The position numbers were made by a program, and so were the translations under genes. Source: Candidatus Zixiibacteriota bacterium (GTDB lineage Bacteria > Zixibacteria > MSB-5A5 > GN15 > FEB-12). Taken from it: a DNA stretch of 64,000 bases. The DNA lies in contig DAOSXA010000003.1 in NCBI GenBank assembly GCA_035380245.1, positions 1-64,000 of the forward strand, given 5' to 3'. Shown one piece after another: positions 44,266 to 53,484 of the stretch; positions within the stretch are counted from its first letter, which is position 1; the number at the start of each line of letters is the position of its first letter. Below the pieces are notes generated by a model. That model was not told where the DNA came from. It saw nothing but the letters and a program-made list of their open reading frames with translations, and ran no database searches.

Positions 44266-45501
44266 ATGAGTCGAATGTTTTCTTACAGCAAGCTGAACAT
44301 GTTCACGGCCTGTCCGAGGCATTATCGTTTCCATTATATCGATAAAATTCCGGTCGAAAAAACATCCTCGGCCAACCTGGTGCTCGGGGATGTTGTCCAT
44401 CGGGTTTTACGACGACTCTATCAATGCGGTGCCGACGGTGTCCTGATTCCACCGGACGAAATGCTCAAATTGTACGATAAGGAATGGGAGGCGTACGACC
44501 GTAGCACGATCGTGGCGGGGCAGGAGTATTACGCTATCGATGATTTCATCCGTCTCGGCCGCGACATGTTGAATAAGCATTACGAGGCTTTTCAGCCGTT
44601 CGATCAGGGCGAGTTGATGGGGACTGAGGCTTACCTGACCTACGAAATCCCCGGAACTGATTTTAACCTGCGGGGATATATCGACCGCTATTGGCGACGT
44701 GATGACGGCTTGGTGGAGATATGCGACTACAAGACCGGTCAGACCGTGGCCAATCCTCACGATAAGGCGTTTTTTTACCAGATGGGCATATACCAGTTGA
44801 TGGTGCAGCAAGCGCGACCGGATATCGAAGAAGTCGAGCTGGCCCAGTATTTTCTGCGGCGCAACGAAGTGGTGCGATATCGAATGCGACCGGATGAACT
44901 GGATATGATCAATGAGGAACTCCGCACGCTGATCGTGACCGTGCTCGATGCGACTCGTCTGGATGATTTCCCGACCAAAGAGGGTTGGCAATGCGACTAT
45001 TGCGATTTTCGTTTGATCTGTCCGGCTAAGCGGCACGAGCTGTTGCTCAATGGTGAGATCGAGGAAAAATCCCCGGCGGAGCGAACCCCGGAAGATATCT
45101 ACCGTCTCGCCAGCCGATTCATTGAAGTGGATCGAGAAGAGAAGCGTCTCAAGACCGAGAAGGAAGGGCTGAAGGAGGAGCTTGCCGACATAGCCCGGCA
45201 ACAGGGATTGAGCTCCCTCCAGGGAGAAAAGGGAACGGTTAAAGTATCGATTCGACGTTCCGAAAAATTCATTACCAAAACGCGGGATGAGGAAAAATTC
45301 CATCAACTCAATCGGATCGTGCGCAGTTTACCGCTGGATGAATTTCTCGTTGTCGATACCCGAGCGCTGATGAAAGAAGGCTATGCCCCTAAACGGTTGG
45401 ACACGACAACCCTGGAGGCTCTGAAGCCGTTCGTTATAGAGGAAGAACAAGCGACGGTTCGAGCATACCACAAAGCCGAAAGTGAGCCGGACGCCGACTG
45501 A
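44266..45501 (+). CDS. RecB-like PD-(D/E)XK nuclease with Fe-S cluster
   Basis: A 411-residue protein of the RecB nuclease family. The catalytic blocks are visible: GDVVHRVL (His), GYIDRYWRRDDGLVEICDYKTGQ (Asp and Lys of the D...ExK core) and YQMGIYQLM (QxxxY motif). A 4Fe-4S cluster is suggested by the cysteine in TACPRHY near residue 15 and the trio in CDYCDFRLIC near 245. This matches AddB- and Cas4-like nucleases. It stands alone, with no helicase neighbour. The C-terminal about 120 residues are helical and charged, of unknown role. Confidence 0.9.
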   Translation: MSRMFSYSKLNMFTACPRHYRFHYIDKIPVEKTSSANLVLGDVVHRVLRRLYQCGADGVLIPPDEMLKLYDKEWEAYDRSTIVAGQEYYAIDDFIRLGRDMLNKHYEAFQPFDQGELMGTEAYLTYEIPGTDFNLRGYIDRYWRRDDGLVEICDYKTGQTVANPHDKAFFYQMGIYQLMVQQARPDIEEVELAQYFLRRNEVVRYRMRPDELDMINEELRTLIVTVLDATRLDDFPTKEGWQCDYCDFRLICPAKRHELLLNGEIEEKSPAERTPEDIYRLASRFIEVDREEKRLKTEKEGLKEELADIARQQGLSSLQGEKGTVKVSIRRSEKFITKTRDEEKFHQLNRIVRSLPLDEFLVVDTRALMKEGYAPKRLDTTTLEALKPFVIEEEQATVRAYHKAESEPDAD

Positions 45502-45591
45502 ACGCAACTACGGGGGCTTGCGACCAATCATCACTGATCCTATATTACTGCTGAGCCATAACCTTCGAAGCTGAAGCCTTCAGAGGTGCGA

Positions 45592-46545
45592 ATGAAGCGA
45601 CGAGAGTTTTTGATCAAGACCTCCAAAGCGGTTGCTTTGACCGCGGTCTCGGGCGCGACGGCCTTATTTTTCCATAATCGACCGGTGTTAAGCTATGAAA
45701 AGCCCCGCCTGAGGAGTGCCGATTTTACCATCGCTCAGGATAAATCTCTGCCGGGAGTAGTGCTGGTGCGGGACGAGGATCATACTCGGGCGTTGCGACG
45801 TTCGCTCGATGCTATCGGCGGAATCAAGCGGTTCGTTAAGAGCGGAGAAAGGGTAACGATCAAGCCGAACGTAGGTTGGGATCGCGCTCCGGCCCAGGCG
45901 GCCGATACCAATCCGCTGCTGGTGGGTGAAATGGTGCGGCTTTGTCTGGAAGCGGGAGCGGCTTCGGTGATAGTGGCGGATGTTACCTGCAATGATCCCA
46001 GGCGCTGTTTTCTGCGCTCCGGCATCAAGGAAGCGGCCGAAAAGGCCGGGGCGACCGTACATCTGGAAGCGGATGAGGACTTCATAACAGTCGATCTGGG
46101 TGGAGAGATGTTGACCTCCTGGCCGGTTCTCAAGTATTTCCTGGAGACGGACCGGCTGATCAATATGCCGATCGTTAAACAGCATTCATTGCCGTCCTGC
46201 ACGATTGGGTTGAAAAACCTCTACGGAATACTTGGCGGTTCTCGCAACCGACTGCATCAGAAGATCGACCAGTCGATTGTCGACCTGGCCAATTTCTGTC
46301 ATCCTACGCTTACGGTGGTCGATGCCACCCGCGTTCTGCTTCGGGGGGGACCGCAGGGAGGCTCGCTCGATGATGTCGCAATCGAAAACACAGTGATCTG
46401 TGCTACCGATCCGGTTGCGGCCGACTCGCGTGGGGCGGAGTTCCTTGGATTACGCGGTGAACAGGTAGGGCATATCGTGTTGGCTGAGAAAAGCGGCCTG
46501 GGGCAGGTCGATTATAATCTGTCCGGATACAAAGAGATTGTCTGA
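45592..46545 (+). CDS. Tat-signal DUF362 protein
   Basis: A 317-residue protein. The N-terminus MKRREFLIK followed by an alanine/valine-rich segment is a twin-arginine export signal, so it is probably exported folded with a cofactor. The DUF362 domain has KPNVGWDRAPAQAADTNP, VADVTCNDPRRCF and KNLYGILGG. DUF362 proteins are often tied to Fe-S proteins, and their chemistry is unknown. I chose ATG 45592, with AGAGG 5 nt upstream. GTG 45586 adds two residues. Its stop shares bases with the next gene (TGATG), so the two are translationally coupled. Confidence 0.9.
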   Translation: MKRREFLIKTSKAVALTAVSGATALFFHNRPVLSYEKPRLRSADFTIAQDKSLPGVVLVRDEDHTRALRRSLDAIGGIKRFVKSGERVTIKPNVGWDRAPAQAADTNPLLVGEMVRLCLEAGAASVIVADVTCNDPRRCFLRSGIKEAAEKAGATVHLEADEDFITVDLGGEMLTSWPVLKYFLETDRLINMPIVKQHSLPSCTIGLKNLYGILGGSRNRLHQKIDQSIVDLANFCHPTLTVVDATRVLLRGGPQGGSLDDVAIENTVICATDPVAADSRGAEFLGLRGEQVGHIVLAEKSGLGQVDYNLSGYKEIV

Positions 46546-48224
46546 TGAATATCCGCACCGTTCGCAATCTTCGTCGTGCTTCACAGATTTTTTTCTTCGG
46601 GTTATTTTTCTGGCTTATTCTCAGGACCAACTTCGATGTCGGGAGTCAGGTTGATAGCACCGGACGAATTATTCTGCCTTATCCGGTGTCGATCGCGCTC
46701 GAGTTCGATCCGCTAACGGCTCTGTCGACACTGCTGGCCAACGGCACCCTGTACAAAGGACTCTTGTGGTCGCTGGTGATTCTGATCCCGACCATTTTCA
46801 TCGGGCGGTTTTTCTGCGGCTGGATCTGCCCTTTGGGAACACTCAATCATTGGTGCTCGGAGCTGACCTCGGAACGACGCAAGCGACGCGGTAAAGGAAA
46901 AATCGAGTCGAATCGGTATCATTGGTACCAGCGGATCAAATACTACCTGCTCTTTTTCATGCTGGCGGCCGCGTTGTTCGGATCGCTTCAGACCGGTTTA
47001 CTCGATCCCCTGCCGTTGCTGGCGCGGTCGCTGGGTACGGTGGTGCTGCCGACCGTTCACACTGCCGCGTTAGGGACACTGGGCTGGGTGAGTTCGTTAG
47101 GCTGGCCGCCGTTGACCGCTGCGGCACAGTTCGTATACGATTTGATCACACCGATGCTGCTGAACTTCCGCCAGATGCATTTCCACGGCATTTTGACGAT
47201 TGCCCTTCTGTTCGGACTGATTCTGATAGCCAATCGCTTTATTACTCGTTTCTGGTGTCGCGGCATTTGTCCGTTGGGGGCGCTGCTGGGTTTGTTCTCA
47301 CGCTTTGCCGTTTTCGGACTGGTCAAAGATAAAAGTACCTGCGATCATTGCGGGCTATGTGTGCTTGCCTGTCAGGGTGGAGACGACCCCGAGATCGGCC
47401 GCAAATGGCGACAGGCGGAATGTCATCTGTGCCTTAACTGCCAGGCGGTTTGTCCGCAGGGATCACTCAAATTTAAGTTTTTCCCGCATCAGGAAGATGA
47501 ACAGGAGAATCCTGCGACCGAGCCGAAAATCGATATCTCCCGTCGTAAAACGGTTGTTGCTATTGCCGCCGGAGTGGCAGCCGTGCCGTTGTTACGCAGC
47601 GGCGATGCTTTTGAGGTAAACGCCAATCCGAAGCTTATTAGACCGCCCGGATCGGTGGCGGAAGCGGATTTTCTCTCGCGTTGTATTCGCTGCGGACAAT
47701 GTATGCGGGTATGCCCTAACAATGCCTTGCACCCTACTATGCTCGAATCTGGTCTGGAAGGGATCTGGACGCCGATTCTGATTCCGCGTATCGGATATTG
47801 TGAACCTACTTGTACTCTCTGCGGTGAGGTCTGTCCCACCGGGGCTATCCTGCACCTGACACAGGGTGAAAAAGTCGGTGATGCCGAACATGAACCGAAC
47901 CGGATCGGGACGGCATTTATCGACCATGGTCGCTGTCTTCCCTGGGGAATGGCGCGACCGTGTATCGTATGCGAGGAATGGTGTCCGACAACCCCCAAGG
48001 CGATCTACCTGGAGACGGTAACCGTATCCGACCGCGAAGGCTCATCGGTGGAAGTCAAGCGACCGCACGTCGATCCTGCGGTCTGCACCGGCTGCGGCGC
48101 CTGCGAATTCGCCTGCCCCGTGGTTGACCGTCCGGCGGTATATGTTACCTCGGTGGGGGAGTCGCGCTCGCGGGAGAATCAAATTCTTCTTGAAAGGAAT
48201 AAACAGCCGCTCGCCGACGGTTGA
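46545..48224 (+). CDS. NapH-NapG-like membrane/periplasmic polyferredoxin
   Basis: A 559-residue protein. Residues about 10-250 have four to five transmembrane helices with the NapH/MauN signatures CGWICPLGTL and CRGICPLGALL (inner-face Cys-rich loops). Fe-S motifs CDHCGLCVLAC and CHLCLNCQAVCPQ follow at about 266-305. After a linker an internal twin-arginine-like stretch (SRRKTVVAIAA, about 332-342) resembles the start of NapG/MauM, and then come CIRCGQCMRVCP and CTGCGACEFACP clusters. The organisation is that of a NapH-NapG fusion: electrons from quinol pass through the membrane to a periplasmic ferredoxin. It lies between the exported DUF362 and DUF6599 genes. Confidence 0.9.
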   Translation: MNIRTVRNLRRASQIFFFGLFFWLILRTNFDVGSQVDSTGRIILPYPVSIALEFDPLTALSTLLANGTLYKGLLWSLVILIPTIFIGRFFCGWICPLGTLNHWCSELTSERRKRRGKGKIESNRYHWYQRIKYYLLFFMLAAALFGSLQTGLLDPLPLLARSLGTVVLPTVHTAALGTLGWVSSLGWPPLTAAAQFVYDLITPMLLNFRQMHFHGILTIALLFGLILIANRFITRFWCRGICPLGALLGLFSRFAVFGLVKDKSTCDHCGLCVLACQGGDDPEIGRKWRQAECHLCLNCQAVCPQGSLKFKFFPHQEDEQENPATEPKIDISRRKTVVAIAAGVAAVPLLRSGDAFEVNANPKLIRPPGSVAEADFLSRCIRCGQCMRVCPNNALHPTMLESGLEGIWTPILIPRIGYCEPTCTLCGEVCPTGAILHLTQGEKVGDAEHEPNRIGTAFIDHGRCLPWGMARPCIVCEEWCPTTPKAIYLETVTVSDREGSSVEVKRPHVDPAVCTGCGACEFACPVVDRPAVYVTSVGESRSRENQILLERNKQPLADG

Positions 48225-48242
48225 TATTTCATAGGAGTCAAA

Positions 48243-49160
48243 ATGAAACGATCGATTAACATAGTGCTGCTGATGCTCTTCATAATCGCGGGATGTGGAA
48301 CATCCGACAAAGAAACGAACGGCTTAAGAACGGCCGACATGCTGCCTGAAATGATTGGCTCGACCGGAATCAGCCAGGTCGGTGATGTGCATACATATCT
48401 GGGGGAGAATCTGTATCAGTATATCGACGGCGGCGCTGAGCTTTATCACAAGTATGGTTTTATCGAAGTCTCCACCGCCGACTATCAAAAGAGCAGCGCC
48501 GAGATGGTGGCCGACATCTATCAATTCGATACGCCGCTGCACGCTTATGGTCTTTATTCGATGTTTCGGCCGGAAAATCCTGACTTTATCAAACTTGGCG
48601 CTGAGGGATACACTGCGCCCGCAACGATCACGTTCACGGCCAATCGCTATATGGTGAAGTTAACGGCATACGAGGACAGCGATGAAACGGCGCTGGCAAT
48701 GGTCAATCTGGCTGATTTTATCGAGAAGCAGATCGAACAAACCGGGGGCGAGTCAGGCAAGCCAACCGCCTTCAATCGTTTTCCCACCGACTTGCGTGTC
48801 GACGGCACCGATCAGTTCTGGGCGGCGGAGTTTGCCGGACAGAAGTTCATGACCTCGGTTTACAGTGTCGATTATCTGATCGACTCCGTACGAATTACAT
48901 TGTTCTTCTCCGATGAAGAACCTGACCGTAAGATGCTTGACTGGTCGGTTGTAGCCGAACAGACTGGGAAACTGAAGGCAAATCCTGACGGACTGACATT
49001 CGACGACGACAAGGGCTTCACCACAACCGACGGGTATTACGGCACGATCGTAGTCGGTATGAAGGGGGTAAGACTGGTCGGTGTGCTTGGCTACGAGGCA
49101 TCATTGGAGTCGTTCGTAGCCGGTTGGCTCAACTCGCTCGGATCGCCCGAGGCGCCTTAA
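48243..49160 (+). CDS. DUF6599-like lipoprotein
   Basis: A 305-residue lipoprotein with lipobox FIIAGC (cysteine near residue 18). The mature part has the segment YQYIDGGAELYHKYGF, the hallmark of DUF6599, followed by alternating beta strands. The function of DUF6599 is unknown. It is the last plus-strand gene of the DUF362/polyferredoxin run, 18 bp after it, and overlaps the spermidine-synthase-like gene end to end. Its outer- or inner-membrane-facing lipid anchor would place it next to the polyferredoxin's periplasmic half. Confidence 0.85.
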   Translation: MKRSINIVLLMLFIIAGCGTSDKETNGLRTADMLPEMIGSTGISQVGDVHTYLGENLYQYIDGGAELYHKYGFIEVSTADYQKSSAEMVADIYQFDTPLHAYGLYSMFRPENPDFIKLGAEGYTAPATITFTANRYMVKLTAYEDSDETALAMVNLADFIEKQIEQTGGESGKPTAFNRFPTDLRVDGTDQFWAAEFAGQKFMTSVYSVDYLIDSVRITLFFSDEEPDRKMLDWSVVAEQTGKLKANPDGLTFDDDKGFTTTDGYYGTIVVGMKGVRLVGVLGYEASLESFVAGWLNSLGSPEAP

Positions 49161-51295
49161 CGATATGCGGTGCGAACGGCGCCGCCGAAAGCCATCGCGG
49201 CTATCACGGCGACACCTATGATAATGGAGTTGACGCCAACAAGCGGAAGCAGGACCGGTAAAATGACCAGACCCGCCAGGGCTGAGCCGATCAACTCCAC
49301 CGTATAACTAATCCCGCGATTGCAGAGAACCACATCCTCATAATAACGCCGTGAAGCCGCTACGAACAGCGAACCGGTGGCGAGCGCCGTGACGAGCAGG
49401 AACAGACTGTGATAGATCAACAGTAACGAATGGTTGATGAGATTATGAGTCAGCCACAACGATAAAGCAGCTACGATCAGGATAATGAGCGAAGAGTATT
49501 CGAGAGCGCCGCTTTTACTCGATGCCGCTGAGGCGGCGCCGATAGAAAGTCCCAGCATGAACGTCCCTATCAGGATCGCCAGGTCGGAATAAAGATAACC
49601 GACCGCTGTCTGAAACAGATAGAACGAAATAAGCTCCAGCGTCAACGAGGCGAACCCAGCCACGAATAAAAGCGCCAGACCGTAGCGAGGGTATTGTGGT
49701 TTCCCGGCAAAGAGCGGCCAAAGCAGGAATCCGAGAATCACAACGATAGCGATGATTACCGCGACCGGGCTGTCGATAAAAGCCGAAACGATTGTCAGGC
49801 TTCCGTCCGCACGGGCGTTGACCAGAAGTTGCCGTTTTACCAGTTGGGGTTTCGCCGGGCTGTTGGACGGATCACTGTTGTCCAGCGCTTGTTCGAGACG
49901 GTCGCGCCGAAACGGATCGGTTCTTTCAAGAAGCAGATCGGATCTGATATAATCGGGTTGGATAGGGAGAGAATCGATTCGTGCCTTGAGGATGTCGGTA
50001 TTTTCAAGGATAGGCGCATCTGACGCCAGGAACCAGGTCGAGGGCCCGGGCCAGACGGACACATACGGAAAGAACTCCTGCAGTTGAGCCCGAATCGGCG
50101 CGAGAAGGAAAGCGGTTTCATCGCTGACATAGCGCTCGGAATCATACGGGGTGATAAGCAGCAACAGTCCACCCGGTTTGAGGGCGTGACGAATGTTTGA
50201 CAGGTAAACCGGTGAATAAAACCGTGCTGACTGATAACTTTCTACCAGACCCGGATTCAAAACGATCGCATCGAAACGCCCGGCGAAAGTTCTGTCGGCC
50301 AACTCCTGCTCGATTGTACCGTCATAGCGGACGACACCGCTGTTGAAATCAATGCTCCGGTCGAGCGACAAAGACAGTTCCCGGCGTGGGTCGACCGTCA
50401 CGACCTGAACCGATTCGATTTGTGCCGCTAACTGCATCAAGCCGAACTCACCGCGGCCGACCACGAGAATTTCATTTATGTCCGGTCGCTGGAGCATCGG
50501 AATTAACAGACTCGTCTCAGCGCTTTCACGATCCGGGAAAACTGCCTCGGTGCGGCCATCGGTCAGAAGAATAACGGAGCTTTCTCTTTCCAGGATTGTC
50601 TGGTGCCCGTAATGAGTGTCGAACGATGCTGCTACGGTGTAAGGTTCATATCGAATTTGGTCAAGCATACGGTCAAGGCCGGAGCGGTCGCGGCCGAGGA
50701 CGATCATCACTACGGCCGTCACGCACAGCGCCAGTCCGACCAACGCCAGGCGCGGCTTGCTGATTAAAAGCAGATTGGTGAGAACAACGGCTCCTATGAC
50801 CAGCGACATGGTAAAGCCGGTCAATATCGGTCCTACCAGCAACGCAATCGTCAAGCCGCCCAGGAACGAACCGATTCCCTCGAATAAATATACATGAATA
50901 ATCGAATCAACCGGACGCCAACCCTCACGACTGATTGCGGTGAACAGCATGCCTGATAAAAACGCCAACGGTATGGGCAATATCAGGGAGAGCAGGGAGG
51001 CATAGCTGAACGGGACAACCTCGATCGGTACGCCTGTCAGCCAGGTCGGAACGATACGGGTTAATGCCAATGTCATTGGCAGGACAACCACCGAGGCCGC
51101 GAAAAGCAGGTTCGACCTTAAGCTGTTTCTTAACTTTCCGGATAAAAAGGAACCCAGGGCTACAGCCGTCAGCCAACCGGTTAAACCGAGACCGATCAGT
51201 ATTTCGCTGCCGCCGAAACTTCCGACCAATTCCTTAAGCAACAACACCTGGCCGCCAACCGAGAGGAAGCCCAGTAGAATCCCTTTACGCCTCAT
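49157..51295 (-). CDS. Membrane protein with spermidine-synthase-like domain
   Basis: A 712-residue protein. Residues about 1-215 have six to seven transmembrane helices and residues about 530-700 have another group. Between them (about 240-420) lies a spermidine-synthase-like Rossmann domain with ILVVGRGEFGLMQL, VVTVDPRREL and FDAIVLNPG. The usual GGGDG glycine set and the aspartate of the amine site are not seen, so aminopropyl transfer is doubtful. Such fused MFS/SpeE-like proteins occur widely with unknown roles. The gene starts directly after the AmrS stop on the minus strand, so the two are probably co-transcribed. Confidence 0.8.
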   Translation of the reverse strand: MRRKGILLGFLSVGGQVLLLKELVGSFGGSEILIGLGLTGWLTAVALGSFLSGKLRNSLRSNLLFAASVVVLPMTLALTRIVPTWLTGVPIEVVPFSYASLLSLILPIPLAFLSGMLFTAISREGWRPVDSIIHVYLFEGIGSFLGGLTIALLVGPILTGFTMSLVIGAVVLTNLLLISKPRLALVGLALCVTAVVMIVLGRDRSGLDRMLDQIRYEPYTVAASFDTHYGHQTILERESSVILLTDGRTEAVFPDRESAETSLLIPMLQRPDINEILVVGRGEFGLMQLAAQIESVQVVTVDPRRELSLSLDRSIDFNSGVVRYDGTIEQELADRTFAGRFDAIVLNPGLVESYQSARFYSPVYLSNIRHALKPGGLLLLITPYDSERYVSDETAFLLAPIRAQLQEFFPYVSVWPGPSTWFLASDAPILENTDILKARIDSLPIQPDYIRSDLLLERTDPFRRDRLEQALDNSDPSNSPAKPQLVKRQLLVNARADGSLTIVSAFIDSPVAVIIAIVVILGFLLWPLFAGKPQYPRYGLALLFVAGFASLTLELISFYLFQTAVGYLYSDLAILIGTFMLGLSIGAASAASSKSGALEYSSLIILIVAALSLWLTHNLINHSLLLIYHSLFLLVTALATGSLFVAASRRYYEDVVLCNRGISYTVELIGSALAGLVILPVLLPLVGVNSIIIGVAVIAAMAFGGAVRTAYR

Positions 51296-52435
51296 TTAGA
51301 ACCTTCCGGGGATAGGTGTGTCGCAGAATCGGCATCGGCCGTCTTTGAGATTGTTGACGGTGATGCTGTAACCACGTCTTCCGATCACTGTCTTCCCGCA
51401 TTGCGGACAATAAGTGCTTTCGGCTTCATGGCCGGGTAAATTGCCGAGATACACGTAATGGAGCCCTTCGGCGCGACAGATTGCCAGAGCTCGTTCCAGC
51501 GTTGACTGCGGAGTCATCGGCAGGTGCCGAAGCAGATATTGCGGATGGAAACGCGAAAAATGAATTGGGACATCGACGCCGAGGTTTGTCTTGATCCATT
51601 TGGCTAAATCGCGAAATTCTTCATCGGTGTCGTTTAACGTAGGTACGGTCAGATACACCAACTCCAGCCATATTCCCGCTTGTTTCATTTGTACCAGGCG
51701 ATCCAGTACCGGTTGCAGTTCACCGCCGACGATATCTCGATAATAATCGGATCGGATAGATTTCAAGTCGACCTTGATCGCATCCAGAACCGGCATCAGC
51801 TCCGCCAGCGGTTTGGATTCGATATACCCGCCGGTGATCATGACCGACTTGATTCCCTTGTCTCGCCCCAGCCTGGCGATATCGTACATGTATTCGTAGA
51901 AAATGACCGGTTCGGAGTAAGTATAGGCAATCGTAGGCGTGTGTCGCTCTACGGCTACCTGTACGGCCTGGGCCGGGGAGAGCTCAAAATTCTCCACCAG
52001 CTCCGGTCGTGATTGAGATATTTCCCAGTTCTGACAGAACTTGCAGTTAACGTTGCAACCGGCGGTAGCCAGAGAAAAAGCCGTTGTGCCGGGATGAAAA
52101 TGAAAAAGCGGTTTCTTTTCAATCGGGTCGATATTGGCGGCACAGGGGAGACCATAGACGAGCGTCCGATAAACGTCGCCGTGATTTTCGCGCACGCCGC
52201 AATAACCGCGTTCAAGATCGGTGATGTGACAGTGACGCGGGCACAACTCACATTCGATACCGCCCTCGGGTAACTTTTTATAATGGCGAGCCTCGTGATC
52301 GGAAAGACGCGGATTAGAACCGAAAGCGCAGGCATTTTCCACTCCACCCACCAGGCGGTGAAGGAGGTCGGTGTTCATCGCGGCCGAAACCGCGGCTGTG
52401 CAACCGATACATTTCAGAAAAAAGCGCCGTTTCAC
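51296..52435 (-). CDS. amrS: AmmeMemoRadiSam radical SAM enzyme, Tat-like start
   Basis: A 379-residue radical SAM enzyme. The Fe-S motif is ATAGCNVNCKFCQNW (CxxxCxxC, C127, C131, C134). Upstream is a four-cysteine block ECELCPRHCHI...GYCG (about 61-79), and a zinc-ribbon-like end (CPQCGKTV...CRFC) closes the protein. MKRRFFLK at the start followed by a mildly hydrophobic stretch looks like a Tat signal. This is unexpected for an enzyme that needs SAM, so it may instead be a membrane-proximal anchor. It overlaps the DUF362 gene by 4 bp upstream and abuts the SpeE-like gene downstream. The substrate is unknown. Confidence 0.93.
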   Translation of the reverse strand: MKRRFFLKCIGCTAAVSAAMNTDLLHRLVGGVENACAFGSNPRLSDHEARHYKKLPEGGIECELCPRHCHITDLERGYCGVRENHGDVYRTLVYGLPCAANIDPIEKKPLFHFHPGTTAFSLATAGCNVNCKFCQNWEISQSRPELVENFELSPAQAVQVAVERHTPTIAYTYSEPVIFYEYMYDIARLGRDKGIKSVMITGGYIESKPLAELMPVLDAIKVDLKSIRSDYYRDIVGGELQPVLDRLVQMKQAGIWLELVYLTVPTLNDTDEEFRDLAKWIKTNLGVDVPIHFSRFHPQYLLRHLPMTPQSTLERALAICRAEGLHYVYLGNLPGHEAESTYCPQCGKTVIGRRGYSITVNNLKDGRCRFCDTPIPGRF

Positions 52436-53352
52436 TCCGTATCCTCCCGAGGGCTAAACCGACCGGTGTCGAGCAGTTGCTCTCGTACCACGGTTATTTG
52501 ATCAAGCCGATTCTGTCCCAATCCGATCCGGGCGGCTTCTTCTAAATAACCGGCGGGGCGACCGGCTTGTTCGAGCGTAGGCAGCCCATGACTGCGGCGT
52601 AGTTTTTCCAGAATATAGAGACCGACACTATCCGCCGCGACCGGATCGGTTGATACGATTATCGCACCGTAAGGTGCCATAGTGTTGGACATAAAACCGG
52701 GGCCTTTGTCGTATTGAATCCTGGAGGCATCGATAACCGTCAGACGATGTTTATCACGAATCGGCGGCAGGGCCGAGACATGAGCCGCGTACGGATTACA
52801 ATGGTTGTCGTGGTATTTGTTGGGATTATGCACGGCGCCGTACATGTTTTTCAGACCGCCGGATAACCCGGCGATGGAATGATCTTTCAAAACCGGTACA
52901 TTGATATGGCTGGTAATTTCTTCGACCAGCAGAGCGCTGACCAGGCTGTTGACCTGACCGTAGCTGAAAAACTCCGATCCGTAACGATGCGGGTGAGAAT
53001 CGGTCCCGAGGCAACGCCGCCCGGTCGATGCGGCATTCAGTTTGTAACCGGCTCGTTCCAATTCGCGACTGGTGCGCTCCCAAACGATTATTTCGTTGGC
53101 GTCGAGGTTGCAATCCTCCAGCAGATCACCGAGCGCCTCAGTCAGGGCCACCGGCGTGGAGTTCTGACGGCCAACCAGGCAATTGGTTTTCATGCCGACG
53201 GCGCCGAGACCGAAAAGCTTTTTAACAGCGGCAGTCAATGAGTCGGTCTCGGTTGCCAGCATCAAACCTCGTTGAAGCAGCAAGCGGTATTCTTCCCGGT
53301 CAATAATTCCCGCTTCCGGTCGCCGACTATAGAGTACCGCAACTCTGTTCAT
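52432..53352 (-). CDS. DUF362 protein, cytosolic paralogue
   Basis: A 306-residue DUF362 protein without a signal peptide. Conserved parts are GMKTNCLVGRQNSTPVALTEAL, the IIVWERTSREL strand and the INVPVLKDHSIAGLSGGLKNMYGAV block, which matches the K-x-H...GLKN-x-YG motif of the family and of the exported paralogue at 45592. It opens the minus-strand operon with amrS and the SpeE-like gene (4-bp overlap). It may share the chemistry of the exported DUF362 protein while acting in the cytosol. Confidence 0.9.
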   Translation of the reverse strand: MNRVAVLYSRRPEAGIIDREEYRLLLQRGLMLATETDSLTAAVKKLFGLGAVGMKTNCLVGRQNSTPVALTEALGDLLEDCNLDANEIIVWERTSRELERAGYKLNAASTGRRCLGTDSHPHRYGSEFFSYGQVNSLVSALLVEEITSHINVPVLKDHSIAGLSGGLKNMYGAVHNPNKYHDNHCNPYAAHVSALPPIRDKHRLTVIDASRIQYDKGPGFMSNTMAPYGAIIVSTDPVAADSVGLYILEKLRRSHGLPTLEQAGRPAGYLEEAARIGLGQNRLDQITVVREQLLDTGRFSPREDTE

Positions 53353-53484
53353 ACCTAGATTATACTACCGTCCGCCGAGTCGCTGTCAACCTATTTTGGA
53401 GATAGCATCGCATTACCAAAAAACTTGACCGAAACCTTAACTGGGATTATCCTCTATCTACACAGAGAGGTTTTGTGGAGAACT

